NCBI GenBank assembly: GCA_026873275.1
Contig: JANTUC010000005.1
Location: 1,426,001-1,490,000, forward strand
Length of the DNA: 64,000 nucleotides
From: Pseudopithomyces maydicus
Taxonomy: Eukaryota; Ascomycota; Dothideomycetes; Pleosporales; Didymosphaeriaceae
Reading direction: 5' to 3'
Numbering within the stretch: the first letter of the stretch is position 1; the number at the start of each line of letters is the position of its first letter. The position numbers and the translations under genes were made by a program. The notes below the pieces were generated by a model, which saw only the letters and a program-made list of their open reading frames with translations, ran no database searches and was not told the DNA's origin. Shown here one piece after another: positions 55,864-64,000 of this stretch.

Positions 55864-56864
55864 CGACTTCGCGCTGCCCATCGACCCCGACATCATGGAT
55901 CGCGAATGGTACCACAGCCAGGATTATTACCCTCATACTGCGCTGCATGGCCAGTCGCCGCTGTCGCCGGCTGACGACGTGCTGACCACGGTTGGCTTCA
56001 GCTACCCGTCGCACACGGTGGCCGCGTCCGACACCCTAGCAGGTACGTCGACCTCTCTCCTCTCTCCTTGCCGTGAAGTTTTTTTTTCTTTTCGTTTCGT
56101 CCCATGCCACTCCAAACGATGGCGATGTCCGTCGGCCAGGGCTCCGTCCGGGCACAGTCGCTGCATGTGTGTTGGGAGCTGCAGAGTCCTTCCACCCGAC
56201 GGGCTGGCCAATGAGGGCGTCCAATTCGCGATGGCGTGCTCGCCTTCGACAATGACGACGCCTGCACCGGACGGTGATGGCAACACGTGACCTAATGGCA
56301 ATCGTGTTGACACTCACCCTCCCCCCACGATGGAGTTCCCCATACCCCACGAACTTACCTACTTGCTTTTGGTGCGAAGCCCCAGGCTGATGCCGAGGAA
56401 AAGGATCGATATACCCTCCGCTGGACCTCCCCATGAACGGTCACGCCTACCCGTCATACCACGACCACGGCGCCCCGAGGGCCGAGGATAACACCCTGCC
56501 GCCCATCTCGCCGCTCCAGGCACAGTACAACGGCACCGCATTCCCAGCGCCCTACCCGGACAGCACCGCGTCGTCGGCGCCCAGCGAGGATCCCGTCGTT
56601 GCGGATGTCGAGGAGGATAAGCGCCGCCGCAACCAGGCGGCGTCGGCGCGCTTCCGGCAGAAGAAGAAGCAGCGGGAGCAGCAGATGGTAGAACAGACGC
56701 GCGATATGCAAGACCGAAACAAGAGACTGGAAGGAGAAGTGGAAGGACTGAAGCGAGAAAATACTTTCCTGAAGAAGCTCCTGGTCGAGAAGATCGACAA
56801 CCTCTCGGCGGACGACCGCGCCATGTTGATCAAGACTACAGACAAACTGAAGGCGAAAGACTGA
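55781..56864 (+). CDS. bZIP transcription factor, basic region like Cys-3/MetR
   Basis: Exons 55781-56042 and 56404-56864 give 240 aa. The intron, 361 nt (GTACGT; branch GGCTGATG; acceptor AAAAG), is far longer than others here. The N-terminal region is acidic/aromatic (DDFALPIDPDIMDREWYHSQDYYPHTAL). The DNA-binding region is EEDKRRRNQAASARFRQKKKQREQQMVEQ, followed by a leucine-zipper-type coil (MQDRNKRLEGEVEGLKRENTFLKKLLVEKIDNL). NxAASARFRxKKKQRE is what I associate with the sulfur regulators Cys-3 (Neurospora) and MetR (Aspergillus). A role in sulfur or amino-acid control is inference. An overlapping upstream ORF precedes it. Confidence 0.9.
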
Positions 56865-57251
56865 GCGGAGCACGGGGGGCGCATTGCATATATATATCCA
56901 AACGGTTTTTTGCACGATGACCCGAGTGGGCTGCGTCGGCCGAGAGGCCCCGACCGCCGACGACCCGGGCGCGAATCACTCACGACTAACGACACTCCAC
57001 TTTGGCACTACATACCTACACTACGAACGGCACGGGAAGCGATGGCGATGGGGAACGTGTTTGCAAATTTTATTTTGTCTGTTTGTCTGTCTTGTCTTGT
57101 CTTGTCTGTTGACTGCGATTTGCACGTAGGGATAGCTAATCACGTCGGATGACACCCGACTTTCCTTGATCCGCCGCCCTGCCTGTCCCGACTGCCCGTC
57201 ACGTGCTGCCCAACGCGCCCCCATTCATCTTATCCCGTCCACCATCAATAC

Positions 57252-57652
57252 TTACGACGGGCACACCTTACCGTACCACGTCAGAGTAGCTGCACGCATG
57301 TCAGTATCATCGTCACTCACTCCAGAGGTCGATACCTACCGACGGCGTCGGTCAAGCTGCAGCCAGCCAACACGCAGGTCTGAATCTTGCTGTAGAACGC
57401 CGTATCCGCGCAGAAACACGTGTATTCCACGGCATTGGGGTCGCAGGTCGATGAACTTTGGTTGTCCTTGAGACATTTTTGCTATCACACATACGCGTTA
57501 GTATGGGTGTGTGTTGGATGTGTGTCGGATGACAAGGCTGAACGACTTCATCACCGCGAGGTCGGACTCACAGCGCAGGCAGGCGCCCCCGAGATGTCTA
57601 CCGCTGCGACGGTAGCAGCCAAAAGAGCCATTGCTGAGATGGAGAACTTCAT
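57252..57652 (-). CDS. Small secreted CFEM-domain protein
   Basis: Three exons, 57652-57572, 57481-57340 and 57289-57252, give 86 aa (intron 1 has a perfect TACTAAC branch). A signal peptide (MKFSISAMALLAATVAA) is followed by the eight-cysteine CFEM pattern: PAC-A-QKC, STC, YTCFC, IQTC, LAGC, KVC. There is no C-terminal hydrophobic GPI signal; the protein stops four residues after the VC pair (CPS end), so it is probably free in the wall or medium. CFEM proteins bind heme or act at the cell surface and in host interaction. The position usually held by Asp three residues before the fourth Cys is Glu here. Confidence 0.9.
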
Positions 57653-57750
57653 GTTGGTTATTTGTTTTTTGAATGAAGGTGTTCAAAGATTGATTGGTGT
57701 GTATGACTGTATTTCCTTCAGCATACCTCTTCTTCCCATCCAACCCTCCC

Positions 57751-57760
57751 CTTTATATAC
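57751..57760 (-). promoter_or_regulatory. TATA box of the CFEM gene
   Basis: On the minus strand GTATATAAAG, about 100 bp upstream of ATG 57652. Confidence 0.6.
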
Positions 57761-59350
57761 CTTTTCCCAACTCATCCTCTCCATCTCACCCCCTCTTCCA
57801 TCCAATTCCTAACCCCTCCCAGCTTCCCAATCCGTGCTCCCTCCGACACCTCCACCTCCTCACCCGCTTACCCCTCCGCGCTTCCAATCACCACTCCTAA
57901 TTACCTACCTCCCCCGTCCACACAGACACACACACACACAACCATCACATGTAATGCGCTCCGCCGACCGTGCCTCGGCGCTTCCAAGCTTCCCCTTCCA
58001 TCCAAGCAACCCCCGACGCCCGGCCAATTTATGCGCTGCAGCATCCCTGTGCAGATCCCCCGGTTTACCCCGTATTTCGCAGGCGGGCCGATGCGAGGGG
58101 GCACGTGTATGCGCGGTTGAGGGGATTGGGAGAGGGGTGAGGAGCGATTGAGGGGAGGGGAAGAGGCGAGGGGGAAGTGGGGTATGTGTTCGTTCATATG
58201 GAGGAGTGAGAATGGGTGAGGGGGAGGGGAGCGCATGCGTTTGGTGGGAGCGCAACACTATTTGTCTTGCTCACCCAATAATAATTGAACAAATCTCGAG
58301 ACTAGGAAATAATATACAACAATGTACATCCGCGGTCGATTACGTTCTGTTCCAATCCCACAACCCGAACCTGCCCCGCCCCCGTCCCCCGTTCCCCGTC
58401 ATCCATCAAAACGCCACACACGCCACCCCATCTCCACACCGCGATCATCTGTCTCCACATCCTGTTTAATCCCAGTTCAAGATACAAAAGCGCACACCCA
58501 ATCCAATTAGCGCATCCTTCCACGCCTTCAGGGTATGTCCACCGAGATGGAATCACATAGGACAAGATAAAATGGGATATGATAGACGGATGGATGCCTG
58601 CCGTCGGTCGTACTGCGGCGCGTTTTTAACGCTTACATACATACGCGGTGTAGTGTACCTTGCATACGTGCATGCAGGTGCTGGCGGGGGAGGGATTTAT
58701 TGGGGACATGGGTGGTGGGGGGATTGGTGGATTGAGAGGGCGTAACGTAATGGGGAGGGGTGCCGAGGTATGGTGATGGGGCGAGAATGTGATTGTGATG
58801 TAGGAGACGAGTATGAATGCGAAATTGAAAGTGATGGTAGTTGTTTGGGCGGTTATGAGAGGTCATAGCTGGGGGTTTCATGGTGTAGGTGTGGTGGGTA
58901 GGTAGTCAGATTTGAAATCTTTTTGCTTATCTATCATTTAACTATTAAGTAGGGACAAGGAGTGTTATACCCTGCTTTCAACGAGCAGAGATGGAAACAG
59001 TTAGTTGGCCACTTTGATGTTTTATCAATCATGTGGATGTGATGAACAGCGTAGACCCGAAAGGAGTTCTGCCTGTGCTCCAATAAACTCTCTTTTCACT
59101 TACGATTGCAAGTTGAACTCTGTACAATATGCACTCACATAAGTTCGCACTTCTAGGAGATTCTTTATCTGCATATTCTCATATATGTTGCCTACATTTA
59201 TGAATCTAAAGTAATTTATATTTGGCACGCATTCACACAAGTTCGCCTCAACTCATACATTCCAACTGAGTGCTACCTTGCCTCTGCTTAAACGAGCTCA
59301 CCCTGCTTATCGAACCAAATTGAGTTCCGCCTAGTCTACGCTCCCATAAA
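57761..59350. other. Intergenic, with AC microsatellite
   Basis: 1.6 kb with no supported gene. C/T-rich on the plus strand at 57750-57900, a CA dinucleotide run at about 57919-57942, G-rich around 58100-58250. Frames reflect base composition. Confidence 0.5.
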
Positions 59351-60297
59351 TTAGGTCGTCTTGAGAACCTGAATTGAGTCCTCCTCTACTTGTACTAACA
59401 GGAATGTGCCATAATCTTCAATCCAGACCGGGTTCCTCTTTGCCTGCACCGATAAAAATTCACCTTCTTCCCAATCGCTCCTCCATCGGTCTTCATTGAC
59501 AGGATCAACCGGAAAATCAATAACGCACTCCAACCTTGTCTTCCGTTGCTCTCGGAACTCTGCGTGACCTTGAGAGATGAACCTCCCCGATGGAACTACC
59601 TCCCTGAAGAAAAATTTGTCATTTCTAGGGTCCACTCCGGTTTTCGACCACTGAGGGTCGGCATCGGGTTCCTGACGGGAGATAAATACTACACTTTTGG
59701 TAATACCCTTGAGATCAGTAGTGCTGTGATATCGTGTTTCCCATGCTTTGCACTTCTCGACGAATTGTTTGATATTTGGCTTTAGAGACGAGTCGTTTTC
59801 GAAAAGAGACCATTTTGGATCGAAGTCGCAAGCCATATGGACAATTCTATCTTTTTCTCCGGAGCTGAAATCGGTATAATTGAACGTGTTAACTAGGTGC
59901 CAGTCCAGAATGTACTGAATTGGTTGCTGCCGAAGGTATTCTATCTTCTGTGCAATCATGCTGGATGCTTCCTCGTTGATAGTACGGCAAGTAGCGAGAA
60001 TCATAGCTCCCGGAAGTGTCTTTTTAACAAGAATGGCCAAATATTGGCTGTGAAGAAGTATGGCTGGCGTGTCCCCGACTGGTGCTGGACTGTCCAAAGC
60101 GTGGTACTTGACCTTCACTTTTGGGCATGAAAGTCAACAGGGATTCAAATAGGCTAGTTCGCCGAGTAGGATTCGCCTTATCAACACTTACCTGTAAGGT
60201 ACTTGTAGACCATAAGTCTTAGCTCTCGCGGCAGGTTAAGGAATGAGGAGATTCGCTCACTCGTGGCGAGCGCGGTGGGAATGGATTTGTGCTCCAT
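59351..60297 (-). CDS. 2EXR/F-box-like fungal protein
   Basis: Two exons, 60297-60192 and 60117-59351, joined over a 74-nt intron (GTAAGT...AAAAG), give 290 aa. The N terminus has FLNLPRELRLMVYKYLT, the LPxELRxxIYxxL motif of the fungal 2EXR/F-box-like families. It continues with AMILATCRTINEEASSM, a common next element (rows of such proteins read L..TCR.I..EA). The remainder is not recognised. These families are abundant and variable in fungi; function is unknown. Confidence 0.75.
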
Positions 60298-61313
60298 GAT
60301 GTTAGAACAACAATTAGATGTACAGAGTGTACCGTTGATCTTATAGACATGTGGAAGAGAACGTGGATTGTTGTTGCCTGTTCCAAAAAAAAAGTAGGTG
60401 ACGCGTCTGTTCAAACGCCTGCCTAGGGTGCGCCAAGCGGGCGAAACTAAGATTAGGCAAGCCATCTTTCTTCGTTGCCAATGAACCAGCATTGAAATAC
60501 ATGCATCTACCTACAGTCAAAGTTAGATTCCGCCAAATAGTCAATTTACAGACCACTTGCTGAGAAACTGTGTACCATTTCATAATCGATCAATAGGAGT
60601 ATGCAAAAAACACAGCGATTTTCATTCCATCAATCGTACTGAACATATTTGATGAGGAACTCCATCTTCCCGGGGGTAGTGGCGATTCAATGCCATCCGT
60701 ACTAGGATTTTCGCCGTTCCGAAGCACAACCACGTTGTCGCTGTTCGCTCACAGCCACTTCATACACTCCCTGTGTTCCTTCCAAGTGTCTTTCCTTAGC
60801 TTCTGAGGAAAGAGACCACCCAGATCTTTTTTCCAAATGTTCCCATGATTTTGTACCGGCACCAAAAGGCTTGAGCAGTAAATTAATCATTCAGTTTGGG
60901 CAGATTTCAGCAAGAATTTGCTTTGTATTTCTCAGGTCCCGTGGTAGAGCGAGCATGCTACTTGTGAGACAAGACAACCTTCTGGATCCCGAACACGGTG
61001 GCGCTTGAATGCCGATATTTACGTTTGCCTCAGTCCAAATAGAGGGGGCACGTCCTTTCAACTCCCAAATCACAGATCTTTCAAAGAAATTAGTCAGACG
61101 CTTCAAAGTGTAGGTGGAGTAACGACCGCTCGGTCGCTCTTGCCTTCACTTCTTGAGGGAAAATACGATAGAACGTGTCTTGTTAAGTAAAGATAGGCGC
61201 ACTATTGGACCCTGAGCTCTCTCCCTCCATGGCTGTATTTAAACATCGAATTTGATGCTCGCTGTTCCCACTAGTCCCCTCACACACTTCGCAACTTCTC
61301 CCCAGCCGTCATC
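60298..61313. other. Intergenic
   Basis: About 1 kb with no supported gene; contains short frames only. Confidence 0.5.
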
Positions 61314-61579
61314 ATGGCTAAAGTGGTCCACACAGTCGATCCTGACGCAGATACTGTCATCATTCTGAAGAACCCTCTTGTCCACTTTGTTTTTTGGAGC
61401 AATCAAGATAGCGAATAGTCATGCGAAGTCCAGCCAATGCTTTCCAATGGCGACCATGAACTGAACCCCCGGAAACCGACAACGTACCTGTCCCTCCAGC
61501 CGACGACGAGGAATCTGCCGACGAAGAGTGGGTCGACGAGGAGTCTGCTGAAGAAGAATCCAGCGATAAAGCGAATTGA
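61314..61579 (+). pseudogene. Broken gene fragment, possibly of a fungal BTB-type family
   Basis: ATG 61314 opens a 34-codon frame (MAKVVHTVDPDADTVIILKNPLVHF...) that stops at 61418. A different frame, 61463-61579, then gives an acidic Pro/Glu/Asp-rich segment (PPETDNVPVPPADDEESADEEWVDEE) and also stops. Fungal BTB/POZ proteins I remember open with a similar VDPDADTVIILKNP phrase followed by an acidic linker, but the BTB domain itself is absent here. I read this as a truncated, frame-shifted remnant; a short two-exon gene is the alternative. Confidence 0.4.
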
Positions 61580-61799
61580 CCCTTGCAAGGTACAATCGTT
61601 CATTATTACGTTTCCTCTCGCCATTTAGCACTAGCGTCACGTAAATTCCGGAGCTTGCTGTACAGGGTAAAATGATAATAAGGCATGCCTGACAGGAAAG
61701 GAGGCCTTTATCGTATTTTTACTCAAGAATGGGATGAAAAGGCACTACTTGTTATTCTCAACGTACTCCATCTTCAAGGCCGCAACCTCTAGGACTACT

Positions 61800-61975
61800 T
61801 ATGATTTTCAATTAACGTCGTAAAAACCTGTACAGGTCATACCGACTCCAGCCACTAAGGACAAACTAGACGTAACGGATCTAACAGTAATAAGGGCAAA
61901 ACAAAACACCAAACAGGAGAGGGTGAATGGAATTGATGAGGGCGCGGAGAGCATGTTAGGACGGTGGTCGGTCCC
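61800..61975 (-). repeat. Diverged copy of the small membrane ORF at 48.9-49.1 kb
   Basis: The segment aligns along its length with about 48983-49146 (shared words include TTTTCAATTAACG, CGACTCCAGCCA, ACCAAACAGGA, AATTGATGAG, GAGAGCATGTT, GGACGGT). The hydrophobic frame is broken by small indels. In both places a minus-strand F-box-like gene lies next to it. Confidence 0.7.
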
Positions 61976-61986
61976 ACTAGGGCTAC

Positions 61987-63001
61987 TTATCTAGGATCAA
62001 ACCAAGAATTCCCCTCGGGATCTTTCCATACGTCCTCTTCATCGTACTCACCCCACCATACATGATCATCGTACATTGTGAATTTGATTGAAATCCTAGC
62101 CCTGTAGACATGGTTTTCCCAGCCCGGTCCCTAGCACCAAGGTCAGGATTTTCTCTGCACATAAGTAATAGGCAATAGTATTGACTAACCTTCACCCTAG
62201 CCCATAGCAAGATACAATCTCCGTCTCCCAAGCTCTCGATAAACCCCTCGCCCTTCCCAGAGCCCTCATCCCCATCCCATACTGGGTTTTCTGCACACCC
62301 CCAACGAACCCAGTATCGTCTCTCTATGGGCCTGTAATCCATTGGTTCGTCCTCGCCACCTTGGAAGGTAATCTGATTCCCTTGCACATACCACGCATGC
62401 ACACCCTCATCAGGCAATGCCTTTCCACTCGGCCATCCCGGACGCGTAATCTTCATCATCTCAACACAATGCATCCGCTGCTCTTCTACCCTCGCATCCG
62501 GCCTCGGCACAAACTCAAGTTCTGCATGATACTTCTCCGCATGCCTCCTCGCCCCCTCCACATCCCCAAAACACAGCCCCCTATCCGCAACCGGAATCCC
62601 CCCTCGCATCCTCGCACGATCGAAACCTCAAACCACGACGACGTCTTGTAAACATCCTCTGCAGAAGTCGTCACACCACCTTGATCATGGCTATAAATGC
62701 TAAATCTAACCTCCCGGACTTTGGGCGTCTCACCCATGACGGGGCGAAGTCCCACGCGCATCCAGTGGTACGGCACCGCGTACTGCGGGTCTGCAACGCC
62801 CCAGTCGTGGAGCTTGACGTCGGCTTCGCGGACGCGGGTGCGTTCTACCCAGTAGCGGGCATGGTCGAGGATGATGAGGATGAGCTCGGTGGGGAGGCCG
62901 AGGGAGTGGAGGGTGCTGCGGACGGCGCGGACGTGCTTGCCTTGAGGGAGGAAGGGGTGGTGTGGGGGGTTTCGCTCGGGGTTGGGCCATGGTTTGTGCA
63001 C
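61987..63001 (-). CDS. F-box-like fungal protein with apparent one-base frameshift
   Basis: N-terminal frame about 63001 to 62620 has LGLPTELILIILDHARYW (F-box-like helix) and VPYHWMRVGLRPVMGETPKVREVRFSIYSHDQGGVTTSAEDVYKTSSWFEVSI. The next frame, to 62190, has MRGGIPVADRGLCFGDVEGARRHAEKYHAELEF, HCVEMMKITRPGWPSGKALPDEGVHAWYVQGN, YWVRWGCAENPVWDG and LGDGDCILLWARVK. A 59-nt intron (62189-62131, GTTAGT, branch CCTGACC) leads to exon 62130-61987 (GPGWENHVYRARISIKFTMYDDHVWWG...). The switch near 62615-62625 has no usable intron and needs one base. No ATG starts the N-terminal frame convincingly; it may begin in an unseen exon. Function unknown. Confidence 0.72.
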
Positions 63002-63839
63002 GTTGCTGTGGACATTGTTTTAGTGTAGTCTAGACTAGTGGTTTGTTTGTTGCGGACCCGGTTCAGGGTGTCGATGCGGGAGATGGGGTTTGCCGCACAC
63101 GGTGCATGGGGTCGGTCTAGTCCCGTTCGAGGATCGCTGGGACCCGAATACGAGGGTTCAGTAGTCCCAAGGATAGGTGTGTACGTAAATAGTCTAACGT
63201 GCGGGGGAAGCGTAGAGAGATAGTCGTGGAGGGGGCATTTGGTGGTGGTTACGAATGGTATTGATGATGGGTGGTGGTGGTTTAGCATATTCGATGTTGA
63301 TATTGATCGTCCAGTTCTATCATCAAAAATTCCACTCAAGTTGTTACCACAAAATCTAAAAGCAATATAATCGCCTCGGTTCATCACTAATGCAACAACA
63401 TTTCTCCGTTTTGAGGTTCGATGCCCCAATGTCCCGAAGTGATCCCGAGGTCAGTCCAAAATCACATGATCGGGCCCACGGGCGCCCGCTACCCAGAGGC
63501 TCTGGTAGATACGGCTCCGCGGACTGCTGCTGGGCGAAGTGGCCAAACAATACTAGCGGCAGCTCACCATTACATCATCGGCGATACGAGGTACAGTCTC
63601 GTCAGGGCACTGATGGAGAGCTCTTGTCTCGAATCCAATGGACAGGCTGCGAAGACGGGCCCTGTGGCGGCAGACCCGTGATTAGCGGGGCTCCAACTGA
63701 GTGGCGATCCAGACCGTGACCGGCCACCTCTTCCGTGGCGCGCTTCTGGCAAGTGCCCTAGGTACTGTCTTTCCAAATCCCATGTCGGGACTTTCGAGTC
63801 TCCTACCACTGAAAACTCCTCCCCACGGCGCTGGCGGGG
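63002..63839. other. Intergenic, GC-rich towards the right
   Basis: No gene is supported. The minus frame 62845-63429 overlaps the previous gene's first exon in another frame and is probably spurious, though an upstream exon could hide here. Confidence 0.4.
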
Positions 63840-64000
63840 CAAGTACTGCGGGCGCAGGCGCTTACCGAAGCGAACGCGCATGGCCAGACCTCTCTGCAAC
63901 CCGACATGACACGCAGCCAGCATCCCCAGGTCCCCGAGCGGAAACGGGAGCGCGATGTGTACCTGCTGTACGGAAGCGCCTTTCGGGATGTCCCCAAGAT
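63840..64000 (-). CDS. Possible partial exon entering from the right edge
   Basis: On the minus strand from the edge, one frame reads LGDIPKGASVQQVHIALPFPLGDLGMLAACHVGLQRGLAMRVRFG and then meets a GTAAGC donor-like site. The wording looks like protein, but the piece is short and I recognise no family. Both ends are outside my view. Confidence 0.3.

Noticed and set aside
62845..63429. 194-codon minus frame overlapping the F-box-like gene
   Set aside because: Ser/Pro-rich reading of the same DNA in another frame; the overlapping frame with LGLPTELILIILDHARYW is the credible one.

Overview
The window looks like nuclear DNA of a filamentous ascomycete (Pezizomycotina, probably Dothideomycetes; the class is inference). 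Genes carry short GT-AG introns, mostly 41-93 nt, often with a CTAAC or CTGAC branch site, and overlap little. The content is typical of this group: an AA9 polysaccharide monooxygenase, a CFEM protein, a GMC oxidoreductase, a NACHT-type NLR, F-box proteins and a Cys-3/MetR-like bZIP factor. I assembled every multi-exon model by hand from reading frames and splice motifs; none has been checked against transcripts or databases.

Layout. 1-12.6 kb is a housekeeping block: acyl-CoA synthetase FAT1, an RNase III, the mitoribosomal protein Rsm27/mS33, decapping subunit Dcp1, an OCRL-like inositol polyphosphate 5-phosphatase, and a glycinamide ribonucleotide synthetase with an apparent one-base frameshift. 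12.65-15.4 kb has no convincing gene and holds a decayed repeat array of about 100-bp units. 15.4-18.6 kb is a convergent pair of secreted oxidative enzymes (GMC and AA9). 19.5-26.9 kb holds the MBOAT acyltransferase ALE1, the cyclophilin CWC27, an unusual membrane/F-box-like/Cys-rich protein and a small basic protein. 27-32.8 kb is gene-poor, with an AT-rich tract, one more copy of the 13-kb repeat and one C2H2 protein.

32.8-41.9 kb is the most striking part. A complete nine-exon NLR-like gene (N-terminal helical domain, NACHT, C-terminal C2H2 fingers) is divergent from a Rad5-like SNF2/RING translocase, which is followed by a SET-MYND protein. 43-46.5 kb holds an S1/P1 nuclease, a derlin and the centromeric histone H3 (CENP-A). 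47.4-53.3 kb holds an F-box/leucine-rich protein, a small membrane ORF with a decayed second copy at 61.8 kb, a coiled-coil protein and a J-domain protein. 55.7-57.7 kb has a bZIP factor with an overlapping upstream ORF, and the CFEM protein. 59.3-63 kb has two F-box/2EXR-like genes (one with a frameshift) and a broken gene fragment.

Three genes (GARS, SNF2, 62-kb F-box-like) each need exactly one extra base to be read through, and a fourth (SET-MYND) may. This is either assembly error or recent decay, and should be settled before any loss of function is inferred.
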